A stretch of DNA of 64,000 nt, taken from positions 434,001 through 498,000 of the forward strand of contig JBDXHU010000009.1 in NCBI GenBank assembly GCA_039989475.1. The letters are read 5' to 3'. This DNA is from JBDXHU01 sp039989475 (GTDB lineage Bacteria > Pseudomonadota > Gammaproteobacteria > Pseudomonadales > Halieaceae). Below the pieces are notes generated by a model. The model was not told where the DNA came from. It was given only the letters and a program-made list of their open reading frames with translations, and did no database searches. Each line of letters begins with the position of its first letter. Positions within the stretch are counted from its first letter, which is position 1. Shown here piece after piece: positions 1-8,409 of this stretch. The position numbers and the translations under genes were made by a program.

Positions 1-2231
1 CCTGGCTCCAGCCCTCCACCGGACCGGAATACGACCCTCAGCTGCTTGCGGCGACACCAACCCGGATGCTGCGTGAATTTTGCGTTTTCTGCGAAGCGAT
101 TGCGGCCGAATCGCCGCTGGTCCTTTGGTTGGAGGATTTGCACTGGAGCGACCACTCCACGATCGACCTGCTGCATGCTCTGGCACGCCGACAAGAGGCC
201 TCCCACATCCTGGTGGTGGCAAGTTACCGTCCAGTAGACGCAGCCCTGCTTGACGCCCCGGTGCGTGCGCTCAAGCAGACCCTGATACAGCACAATACAG
301 CCACCGAACTGCCCCTGGAGTTACTTACGCTGGATGGGGTAGGCGCCTATCTCGCAGCGCGTTTCGAGGGAATCGAACAGTTGCCGAAGCTGACCAGAGC
401 CATCCACGAGACCACTGACGGCAATCCTCTGTTCATGGTAACACTCGCCAACTACCTGGTATCCAAGCACGTATTGATCCGTGATCAGAACCTCTGGACC
501 GCCGCCGGGGCCCTCGACTCCATCCGTGAACAAAGTCCAGATAGCCTTAAAGGTATTGTCGAACTGCAGCTGAAACAGGCGACGGATGAAGAGCTGTCCC
601 TGCTAGAGACAGCCAGCGTCCTGGGCACATTGTTTTCTTCCCGCACGATTGCCCACATACTGGAATCGGATCTGGATGCCGTGGAGCAGGCCTTTGACCA
701 ACTGGCAAGGCATGGCCTGGTTCTCTCGCAAGCTGGTAGCGTGGATTGGCCCGACAACCGTGTGAGCCAGGACTATACATTTATCCACGAAGTCTTCCGA
801 CGGACCTTGTACGACAGCATCTCGCCAGCCAGACTCCAGCAGCTACACCTGTGTGCCGGAGAGGCTCTGGAAGAGGCGCATGGGAGTCACGCGGATGCGG
901 TTGCAGCGGTGCTCGCATTACATTTCGAAGCAGGCCGCGATCACGCGCGTGCCATCAAATACCTGCAACTGGCGGCAGAGCGTGCCCGACAGCTCGGGCC
1001 AGCCAGTGAGGCCGCACAGTATCTCGAGCGAGCGCTGGCGTTGATCGCCTCGCAGCCGCCTACAACTGAATCCCGGAAGAGTGAACTGGACCTCCGCCTG
1101 AACCTGATGCGGGGGGCGTATTTTACCTGGGCTGGCTACACGCCCGAGAAGAAGAAAGACAATCTGCAGCGGGCACTGATACTGTGTGACGAGCTCCAGG
1201 ATGACGCATGCAAAGCACCGTTGCTGTCGCTCCAGATCGGCTCCCAGGTTCTGGCAGGGGATATGATCGGTGCTGAGCAGACCATGCGCCAGTTCCGGTC
1301 TGCGGCCGAGAACGTGGACAATCCAGTTCTGCTGTCCCATGAACCGATGTGCTCGGGTGTTCGCGACCTGATATCGGGAAACCTGCATACCGCAGAGGAA
1401 CACTTCAAACGCAGTATCGCGATGCTCGCAAACGCGGATTTAAGAGAACCGATACGATTGTTCGGTCACGATCCGGTGGTAGTTTCGCTGGGTTATTCCA
1501 CGATTTCGATCTGGCTGTTGGGCTTCCCCGATGAAGCGCGGCACCGCGTCCGGCTCGCCCGAACACGATCAGAAGCAATAGGCGCACCGCTGACACTGGT
1601 GAACGCGCTGGATATGGCCCTGTCTGTTGAGCACTTTCGCGGTGATCTGGAGGCGGCGCGACCACTGGCGAACGCGCTCGATGCTTGTATGGAAAGCTAT
1701 GGCGTTGAATACACCTACTCTCGTCCGGTAGCCGCCCGCAATTGGATATTGCTCAGCAGCGGAGATGCAGAGGCAGCTATGGGCTGTATGAAAAGGGACA
1801 TCGCTGAAGTCCTCAAGTCCGGCCATGGTATTTTTCACAGCTTGATGTACAACACGCTGGCGCAGGCCAGCCTCGCCGCGGGCGCCGTGGCCGAAGGCAT
1901 GGAGGCAATCGAGCAGGCAATGCAGGTCGCCCACGGCGGTGAGCGGGTGCTGGAGGCCGAGTCATGGCGGCTCAAGGGCGAGTTGCTGCTCCTTGAACAG
2001 GATTACGAAAAGGCAGAGCAGTGTTTCCGCAGGGCATTGACGGTTGCCGGAGAACAATCTGCATTATCCCTGGAGTTGCGCGCCGCCAATAGTCTCGTCA
2101 GGCTGCATCGTGACACTGGTCGCGCCCCAGAGGCCGCAGAAATTCTGGCGCAGACACGGGAACGTTTTACCGAGGGCTTTGATACATCCGATTTTGTCGA
2201 AGCCGATACGATTTTGAAAACAATTGCATGA
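1..2231 (+). CDS. ATPase/TPR regulatory protein, 5'-truncated by window edge
   Basis: The reading frame is already open at base 3 and stays open to the stop at 2231, so the start and the P-loop lie upstream of the window. What remains begins near a Walker-B strand (LVLWLEDLHWSD), as in the AAA_16-type ATPase module of large signalling proteins, with an arginine-containing sensor-like strand (VVASYRPVD) after it. The last ~450 residues are helical, with TPR-like pairs rich in Ala/Leu/Glu (for example around YLERALALIA and AEQCFRRALTVAG). Such ATPase-TPR bodies usually follow an N-terminal winged-helix, kinase or cyclase domain, which cannot be seen here. It converges with the permease at 2323. 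Function beyond NTP-dependent regulation is inference. Confidence 0.85.
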   Translation, partial: WLQPSTGPEYDPQLLAATPTRMLREFCVFCEAIAAESPLVLWLEDLHWSDHSTIDLLHALARRQEASHILVVASYRPVDAALLDAPVRALKQTLIQHNTATELPLELLTLDGVGAYLAARFEGIEQLPKLTRAIHETTDGNPLFMVTLANYLVSKHVLIRDQNLWTAAGALDSIREQSPDSLKGIVELQLKQATDEELSLLETASVLGTLFSSRTIAHILESDLDAVEQAFDQLARHGLVLSQAGSVDWPDNRVSQDYTFIHEVFRRTLYDSISPARLQQLHLCAGEALEEAHGSHADAVAAVLALHFEAGRDHARAIKYLQLAAERARQLGPASEAAQYLERALALIASQPPTTESRKSELDLRLNLMRGAYFTWAGYTPEKKKDNLQRALILCDELQDDACKAPLLSLQIGSQVLAGDMIGAEQTMRQFRSAAENVDNPVLLSHEPMCSGVRDLISGNLHTAEEHFKRSIAMLANADLREPIRLFGHDPVVVSLGYSTISIWLLGFPDEARHRVRLARTRSEAIGAPLTLVNALDMALSVEHFRGDLEAARPLANALDACMESYGVEYTYSRPVAARNWILLSSGDAEAAMGCMKRDIAEVLKSGHGIFHSLMYNTLAQASLAAGAVAEGMEAIEQAMQVAHGGERVLEAESWRLKGELLLLEQDYEKAEQCFRRALTVAGEQSALSLELRAANSLVRLHRDTGRAPEAAEILAQTRERFTEGFDTSDFVEADTILKTIA

Positions 2232-2322
2232 ACAGGCCTTTTCCACCGGGACAATGGCATTGCTCGGTTCACTGGACTCAAATTGCGGGGCAGAAGCCGA
2301 AGTCCGTAATTATCGCCGCGGT

Positions 2323-4158
2323 TCAGGAGGCGGAGTAAGGGAAGATAAGAGGGGCCACCAGTAGCGTGGTCAGCCAGGTCAAAAACAATAATGGCACCCC
2401 AACCTTGACGAAGTCCATAAACTGATAGCGACCCGGCTCCACTACCAGCGTCACCACCGGCGTCGATACCGGTGTGACGAACGCCGCGGACGCCGCTATC
2501 AACACAGCCACCGCGAAGGGATAGGGCGATACTCCCAGGCTCTCGGCGGCGTAGATTGCAATTGGGGCTACCAGTACCGCTGAGGCAGTGTTCGATAAGA
2601 ACAATCCCAGCCCGGCGGTGAGGAAGAAAATAACCGTCAGCATAATGCCAGGGCCGCCATCGCCCACACTTTGCATCAGGGCCTGGACAATGATGGCAGT
2701 GCCGCCTGTTTTTTCCAGCGCATCCGCCATAGGCAGCATACCGGCCACAAGAACGAGACTGCTCCAGTGAATAGAGCGATAGGCATCGTCCATGGCCATG
2801 CAGCGGGTAAACACCGCCGCGAGAGCGGCGATGATTACCGTGGCCACCAGCGGAATAACGTTGAGTATGCTGAGCAGCACCATGGCCGCCAGGATGGCCA
2901 GAGCCACGCGCATATGCCGATAAGCAGGCACCACCTGTTGCTGTTCGGCAGGTGTTTCCATCACAACAAAGTCGTGATGTCGGGACTGCAGTTGCCTAAT
3001 GGCAGACCAGGGGCCCACCAGAAACAGATTGTCTGAGGGGGCCAACCTAAGGCTCTCGTAATTACCCTGGGCCTGCCGATCCCGTCTCAGGCCCAGTGCA
3101 TGCAGGTTGTAGCGGCTGCGAAATTCGGCGTCACTAAGAGATTTTCCTATCAGCTCAGATTCTGGATGCACCAAAACCGTTGCCGCGCCCAGTTCCCACA
3201 ACCAGCGCTGCTTGCTCTGCTCCATCGATGTAAAAAGGCGCAGCGATTGTTCACTCATGAAGCGATCCAGCTCCCCTGGCCTGCCCACACACAATAATGT
3301 GTCCCCGGCTTCCAATACGGTTGAGGACGGGGGTGAAGGAAGCCGTTCCTCACGACTCTTACGCTGCCGCACAACCCCGAGAACTCGCACGCCATATTCT
3401 GTCTCCAGGGCAGAATCGCTGATGCTGTGGCCTGCCAGGGGAGAGTCGCCATCGATAGTGCAGGACCGATGTTCGCGGTCAACACAATAGTCTTCCCAAA
3501 TGTCGAGAACGGATCTGGCCTCTACTGCAGCGCCCTCGTCGGGGAGGCGCTTGGGAAGAATGTGTCGACCCAGCAACAAAATATAGGCAATGGCAACTAC
3601 CAGTACCGCCAGGCCCACGGGAGTAAAGCTGAAGAAACCGAATTCACTATAGCCGGCGCCCTTCAACTCCTCGCTGACCACCAGATTGGGAGTGGTCGCT
3701 ATCAAGGTCAACATGCCGCTGATCAGGGCGGCGTAGGACATGGGCATCAATAGTCTGGATGCCTGCAGTTTTGTTTCCGCCGCCACCCGCATGACAATCG
3801 GAATGAATATCGCCACCACCGCGGTAGAACTCATTACTGCCCCCAGCAGACCGGCGGATGTCATAATGACAATGTACAATCGTGTCTCGTTGGAGCCGCC
3901 CTTTTTAAGTATCCAGTTGCCAATGGCCGCTGCCACCCCGGTCCGATCCAACATCTCTCCCACCACCAACAGGCAGGCAACCAGCATTACCACTGGGCTG
4001 CCAAATCCAGCCAGCGCCTCTCCCACAGTAAGAATACCGCTGAGCATCAGGCTTATCACGACTAACAGCGCGACAATATCGAAACGCAGGCGATTGCTTG
4101 CCATCAGCACCGCAGTCACGGCGATCAGGAGAAAAACGGATGTACTGTCACTCCACAT
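2323..4158 (-). CDS. SLC13-family permease with two RCK_C (TrkA-C) domains
   Basis: A 611-residue inner-membrane transporter of the divalent anion:sodium symporter / ion-transporter superfamily. About six hydrophobic segments fill residues 1-205 and about as many fill 405-611, with the SNTAS-like signature (LSNTASAVLVAP) in the second half and a matching MSSTAVVAIF in the first. The central hydrophilic part contains two RCK_C-like units (approximately 220-305 and 315-395), each with the ...AGDTLLCVG / SDNLFLVG pattern of TrkA-C domains, which commonly gate or sense ligands. This architecture is typical of the SLC13 permease group in bacteria; substrate (sulfate, dicarboxylate or other anion) cannot be inferred. 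The neighbouring genes do not help. Convergent with the ATPase gene. Confidence 0.9.
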   Translation of the reverse strand: MWSDSTSVFLLIAVTAVLMASNRLRFDIVALLVVISLMLSGILTVGEALAGFGSPVVMLVACLLVVGEMLDRTGVAAAIGNWILKKGGSNETRLYIVIMTSAGLLGAVMSSTAVVAIFIPIVMRVAAETKLQASRLLMPMSYAALISGMLTLIATTPNLVVSEELKGAGYSEFGFFSFTPVGLAVLVVAIAYILLLGRHILPKRLPDEGAAVEARSVLDIWEDYCVDREHRSCTIDGDSPLAGHSISDSALETEYGVRVLGVVRQRKSREERLPSPPSSTVLEAGDTLLCVGRPGELDRFMSEQSLRLFTSMEQSKQRWLWELGAATVLVHPESELIGKSLSDAEFRSRYNLHALGLRRDRQAQGNYESLRLAPSDNLFLVGPWSAIRQLQSRHHDFVVMETPAEQQQVVPAYRHMRVALAILAAMVLLSILNVIPLVATVIIAALAAVFTRCMAMDDAYRSIHWSSLVLVAGMLPMADALEKTGGTAIIVQALMQSVGDGGPGIMLTVIFFLTAGLGLFLSNTASAVLVAPIAIYAAESLGVSPYPFAVAVLIAASAAFVTPVSTPVVTLVVEPGRYQFMDFVKVGVPLLFLTWLTTLLVAPLIFPYSAS

Positions 4159-4386
4159 TAGGCGTTACCTGGGAAACAATAGTTGCATTTGAAAGCGCAC
4201 CGACCAATCTGGGCCTATGTCATCTGGGTCGGGGTCTATTGTCCCATCGCCTTTTGCGGCCGTGGCAAGCGAGGCGGGTGCAGCATGCGCAAGAAATAAT
4301 GCGAACTAAGGCGAAAGCACAAAGTAATCCTGCCCTGGTTTTCATATCCTCTTTGCTCCTGAGTTATTCATCACTGCCTCCCAAGA

Positions 4387-5703
4387 TCAACCCCTGAATA
4401 CACGTGATTTAGTAGTTTCAAGCACCCAGGTCAGTCGTACCCGGTAGTCAAAAGTGTCACGTTTGCGCGCACTGGTGACCAATTGCTCCCTGTCCTCCCG
4501 CCAGCGGCCCTGCACCTCGAGCTGCATCCGCGGTAGCGGTCGCCAGTGATAACGCAGGGTGAGAGCTTCCTCGTTGGGGCGATATGAGGGCGATAGCAGC
4601 CAGCCGGGGTCGGTATAACCGACATTGATGCCAATGCTATGACCCGGTCTGAAATTCATCCAACTGGCCTCCAGGTGCCAGGCCAAACCATCGCTGTCGC
4701 CGCCCGATCCCACTCCCAGTGCCTCTTTGGTCGGTGTATGCGGCGCGTATCCCAGTTCACCGGAGACAATCAGGGAAGATCCTGTTGGATTATTCTGCGG
4801 CCACTGACTGGCGAAGCGGCCCACCAGGTTCCAGTAATCCTCGACTCTCCCCTCACGGCTGCCATCTCGCAACAGCGCGCTGGGCATATAGGTCACATCG
4901 AATGCGCGCTGTGTGAACACACCCCAGGGCTTGCGACTTTCCAGGCTATAGAACAGTGAGTAGCGACTGTCATCGTCATCAAAATCCAGTGGCGCCCGGG
5001 CCAATGTGCTACTGCCATCTTTGTCGTTGTATTGCAGGATCGCGTGCGATTTCCACCCATTCTCTGTGAAATAGCGCAGGGCGGCGCCATCGGTCCAGTT
5101 GACCGCCACATTGGGACTGGTCAGGCGGGTCAGGGAAGAGATAAATACTCCGCCGCGTGTAACCGAGCGTGTTTGCATCCGTCCCAGCGCAGCGTCGAAG
5201 CGGCCCCTCTCGAAGAAGTCCAGGTAGAATTCATCGACGACGATATCGCCATCATCAATGTTGGCACCGTTGGCCGGAGTGGAATCGATGTCAATGTTCG
5301 GGTCACAACTGTTGTCGCTGCAGGTCGCTGCCAACCGTGTCTTCAGACGTGCAAAGTCGGAGAAGCCCAGGTTTACCCCATAGCGAATACGCAGGGTGAA
5401 CTCGTCGCTGTCCTCACTGCTACCGTCGCGGGCGTCTACCCGGGTGTTGAAATAGCCGACGCGGATATCTCCGTCCACCGTGGCGTAATCTTCCTCAGAA
5501 TAGCGGTATTCCAGGGAATCCTCGGCATCGATATTATCGGGATCATCCTGATCCAGATAAGCCGGAGTGTATTCCTGCGCCTGCACCGGCGTTAGAACGC
5601 ACAGCAGCATGAGCCCTCCTGCCCTTAACAATGCTCGCATACCTCGATCCCAGTTGGCTGCCAGACGACTCAAAGTGACCGCCCGTGGAAGAATCTTACC
5701 CAC
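4387..5703 (-). CDS. Outer-membrane beta-barrel protein (porin-like)
   Basis: A 438-residue ORF with a signal peptide ending at VQAQ, followed by a strongly acidic region and then alternating amphipathic strands with many aromatic girdle residues (for example DFFERGRFDAALGRMQTRSV, WHLEASWMNF), as in outer-membrane barrels. The listed GTG start at 5703 gives a long pre-signal extension; an ATG at 5640 (MRALLRAGGL) begins directly at a normal signal peptide and may be the true start. The C-terminus does not end in a clear phenylalanine. The features resemble alginate-export/porin-like barrels, but the family is not certain. It lies downstream of the tandem repeat at 5762 and upstream of the SLC13 permease on the same strand, so uptake of an anion across both membranes is possible but unproven. 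Confidence 0.75.
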   Translation of the reverse strand: MGKILPRAVTLSRLAANWDRGMRALLRAGGLMLLCVLTPVQAQEYTPAYLDQDDPDNIDAEDSLEYRYSEEDYATVDGDIRVGYFNTRVDARDGSSEDSDEFTLRIRYGVNLGFSDFARLKTRLAATCSDNSCDPNIDIDSTPANGANIDDGDIVVDEFYLDFFERGRFDAALGRMQTRSVTRGGVFISSLTRLTSPNVAVNWTDGAALRYFTENGWKSHAILQYNDKDGSSTLARAPLDFDDDDSRYSLFYSLESRKPWGVFTQRAFDVTYMPSALLRDGSREGRVEDYWNLVGRFASQWPQNNPTGSSLIVSGELGYAPHTPTKEALGVGSGGDSDGLAWHLEASWMNFRPGHSIGINVGYTDPGWLLSPSYRPNEEALTLRYHWRPLPRMQLEVQGRWREDREQLVTSARKRDTFDYRVRLTWVLETTKSRVFRG

Positions 5704-5761
5704 TTAAAATCAATCTTTCTCCCTGCAACCCTATAGTTTCAGAGAAGCTTCAGGGTTTCTT

Positions 5762-5823
5762 CATGATTGGGCCGCATGATTGGGCCGCATGATTGGGTCG
5801 CATGATTGGGTCGCATGATTGGG
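5762..5823. repeat. 13-bp tandem repeat, 4.8 copies
   Basis: The unit CATGATTGGGYCG occurs five times head to tail: copies begin at 5762, 5775, 5788, 5801 and 5814. The first two have CC, the next two TC at the variable position, and the last keeps only the first 10 bases. It sits between the outer-membrane protein gene and the BASS transporter, 60-120 bp upstream of the former's start, so it could be a slippage-prone spacer in that gene's promoter region. Confidence 0.9.
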
Positions 5824-5876
5824 AGAGGATGACACCATCGCTCTACTGTTGAATAAGGGAGAGACCTATGCGAGTT

Positions 5877-6773
5877 CTAAATGCGCTGCTGACCTTCGCG
5901 GACAGAGCCAAGATTTCGCATCAACCAGGCTCCAAGCAAAGCCAGCGGCGTTATAGTGATACCGTAGAATATCGGCACCACCAGCACGTCATGCTGAATC
6001 TCGTTCGGGAAGCTAATCAGTATGATCGCCATTGCCAGCGGAATGTTCTGTATGCCGGTCTCCAGCGACACCGCCCGTCGTTGTGGACTGCCAAGCCCCA
6101 GCAACCGTGCGATCAAATACCCCAGTAGAAAACCAATCGGTCCCAACAAAATGCTGGCAAGGTAGACCGATGCATCCATCGTCAGCATGGTGTCCGCCTC
6201 GCGCAGGATATTACTCCCAGCAATGAATAAAACAAGCAGCAAGCCAGCTGCTGTTCCGGTGACCTCTGCACGACGAGCCCAGGTCAGACTGTATCTGCGA
6301 AGCACAATTCCCAGCCAAACCGGAATTAAAATAACAAACAGGGCGGCGAAAACCTTGCTTGGCGGAATGTGCAGGCCTGGATGGCCCGACCCATCAAGAA
6401 ACGGGGCGGTGTAGGCAAACAACAGCATGGGGATTAAGAACAAACCGGCCAGCGTGGAAACTACGGTCATACAAATGCTAAGAGCGAGGTCACCCCGGCC
6501 GACATAGCAGAAGAAATTGGACAGCGCCCCTCCGGCAGAACATCCCATGATGATGAGCCCGACAGCCGTTGCCGGTGCAAGGTTTAGCCCCAGCGCGAGC
6601 AGAATGGCGACCAGTGGCATCCACCCGTACTGGCTGGCTAAACCGATAAGAACGGGCTTTGGCCGCCTGACAATAAGGCGAAAATGTTCCAGAGTCAGCG
6701 TCGCACCCATCCCGAGCATCAACAGGAACAGGGAGACAGGCATCAAAAGGGATTCCAGTCCCGACAGAGTCAT
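5877..6773 (-). CDS. Bile acid:sodium symporter (BASS/SBF) family transporter
   Basis: A 298-residue membrane protein with about nine hydrophobic helices. It shows the two hallmark unwound-helix motifs of the family: GCSAGGALSN (family GCSPGG-SN) near residue 78 and ETGIQN near residue 240, which build the two Na+ sites and the substrate crossover in this fold. Length fits the family (about 300). Substrates of bacterial members include bile acids, pantoate and other organic anions, so the real solute is unknown. The start ATG at 6773 leads straight into TM1. It is monocistronic by spacing (80 bp from the PLD gene, 173 bp from the OM protein). Confidence 0.9.
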   Translation of the reverse strand: MTLSGLESLLMPVSLFLLMLGMGATLTLEHFRLIVRRPKPVLIGLASQYGWMPLVAILLALGLNLAPATAVGLIIMGCSAGGALSNFFCYVGRGDLALSICMTVVSTLAGLFLIPMLLFAYTAPFLDGSGHPGLHIPPSKVFAALFVILIPVWLGIVLRRYSLTWARRAEVTGTAAGLLLVLFIAGSNILREADTMLTMDASVYLASILLGPIGFLLGYLIARLLGLGSPQRRAVSLETGIQNIPLAMAIILISFPNEIQHDVLVVPIFYGITITPLALLGAWLMRNLGSVREGQQRI

Positions 6774-6853
6774 AAAAAAGCCGCTACCTTCAGTTAAGGT
6801 CTACGATATCTGCTTGTTTGCGCACATTAGCAGCCGCGCTCCAAAATCAGCAG

Positions 6854-8383
6854 CTACAGATGTTGCTCCACCGGAAACAAACTGAAAATTCCATTCTGGA
6901 AGCGGCGCCAGAAACTCTGTGACGGCTGGCTGGTCAATGTGCCATCAGCCGACTCCCAGGATAATTCACCCGTATCATTCATCTGCAGCTGCCAGGCATT
7001 GTCCGCTGCCATAGCGCGTCGCATGACTTCGGCTACCTGCTCACCGAACTCCGGACTGTGCACAAGAATACCCATCTCCGTATTCAGGTTGCGCGAGCGG
7101 GGACTGAAATTAAACGAGCCGATAAACACGTGTTCACCATCCAGCACGGCGGCCTTGGCATGCAGGCTCACGAAATCGGATTCAACCGGTGGCGTATCCA
7201 GTTCATTGCGCATGGCGGGATGATATTTCATTTCATAGACATCAACGCCCGCTTCAAGCATGGGTATACGGGTGCTCGCATAGGCATCGTGAACAATGGG
7301 CTGATTGGTGGAGCCCAGGGAGTTGGTCATGATCGCCATGTCGACCCCACGCTCCTCCAGCGCTTGTGCTTCGGCAAAGAACGGTTCACCGGGCACAAGG
7401 TAGGGGTTTAGCACTAGCACCTCGTGTTGGGCCTGGCGGAAGAAACGTTGCAAACCGATAAGGGCATCCTGGCTGGGCTCTCGTTCCCCTGGTTTGTCGT
7501 AGATAACCTCAGCCTTCCCTGGCACCATGTTATCGACTCCCGCTTCTAAAAGAGCTTTCCAGTTCTGGGCTTCAATAGCCACTACCTGGTGCAGAGGAGA
7601 GTTTGCCAGTCTCTGGGTCAGTTCGTCGCGTATCGCGGGAAGATCTTCGACGCCGGCACTGCGATGGAAGTTAACCCCAGGTACTGCCTGGGGACTATTC
7701 CAGTAGCGGTCAAACATGGTCGAAGTGGGCGGCACTACAGGACCGATTGCGACCAGGTCCAGATCAAAGAAATTGTAGCGTTCCATCAGTCCGAAGTAGG
7801 CGTTGGCGATATTACGGCCGCCGGAAATCGCTATCCGATTGTCGGCAATCATAACCTTGTTGTGCAGGCGCAGGTTCAGCTCCTGCAGATTGGCAAGGAA
7901 ACTCAGGTTGCGTCCTATGCGACGCTGGTTGCCCGGGTTCCATAATCGAATTTCGATATTGGGATGTTGATCCAGAGCGGCGATCTGGCGGTCGCGGCCA
8001 CGGGTTGGAAAGTCATCCACCAACAATCGAACACGCACCCCTCGCTCTGCAGCCTCAAAGAGGCGACTGATCAGTAAGCGGCCACTGAAGTCGCGCGCCC
8101 AGATAAAGGTCTGGATGTCGATGGAATGCTGCGCCGAATCAATCAGCGCCAGGCGCCATTGCAGGTCTTCAAAGTTGTCATCGAGTAACAAAAAACAAGA
8201 CTGTTCCTCGGTAACTTTTTGCTCGCAGTCCAGGGAAAGTTCGGCGAGGGGCCCCGACGCTGCTGGTTCGACGGCATAGCTTGCTTCTCCCTGCTCGAGG
8301 TCGCTCGGCAGAGAACTGCATGCAACGCCGACCAGCACGGCCAGAAAAATAACGGATGAAGCCTGCATGAAGCTTTTTTTCAA
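6854..8383 (-). CDS. Phospholipase D-like lipoprotein (two HKD motifs)
   Basis: Member of the PLD/cardiolipin-synthase-like superfamily. The first HKD motif is RLHNKVMIADNRIAISGGRN and the second SLHAKAAVLDGEHVFIGSFN, both with intact His, Lys and Asp, so phosphatidyl-transfer or phosphodiesterase activity is expected. The N-terminus MKKSFMQ... ends in a lipobox (VGVAC), so it should be a periplasmic, membrane-anchored lipoprotein. I place the start at the TTG at 8383 because GGAGG lies 8 bases before it and it gives the lysine-rich signal peptide; the upstream GTG at 8407 lacks such a site. The reading frame begins next to the stop of the RND pump, so it is probably the last gene of that operon. 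Related to ClsC/YmdC-like proteins; lipid substrate unknown. Confidence 0.88.
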   Translation of the reverse strand: MKKSFMQASSVIFLAVLVGVACSSLPSDLEQGEASYAVEPAASGPLAELSLDCEQKVTEEQSCFLLLDDNFEDLQWRLALIDSAQHSIDIQTFIWARDFSGRLLISRLFEAAERGVRVRLLVDDFPTRGRDRQIAALDQHPNIEIRLWNPGNQRRIGRNLSFLANLQELNLRLHNKVMIADNRIAISGGRNIANAYFGLMERYNFFDLDLVAIGPVVPPTSTMFDRYWNSPQAVPGVNFHRSAGVEDLPAIRDELTQRLANSPLHQVVAIEAQNWKALLEAGVDNMVPGKAEVIYDKPGEREPSQDALIGLQRFFRQAQHEVLVLNPYLVPGEPFFAEAQALEERGVDMAIMTNSLGSTNQPIVHDAYASTRIPMLEAGVDVYEMKYHPAMRNELDTPPVESDFVSLHAKAAVLDGEHVFIGSFNFSPRSRNLNTEMGILVHSPEFGEQVAEVMRRAMAADNAWQLQMNDTGELSWESADGTLTSQPSQSFWRRFQNGIFSLFPVEQHL

Positions 8384-8409
8384 GATGCTGCCCTCCAGAA
8401 TAACCACGT

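Noticed and set aside
918..1403. Antisense ORF of 161 codons inside the ATPase/TPR gene
   Set aside because: It is a shadow of a gene with clear domain content; no RBS or family.
5762..5823. CRISPR-like array
   Set aside because: Units are head-to-tail without spacers, and no cas genes are near; it is a simple tandem repeat.
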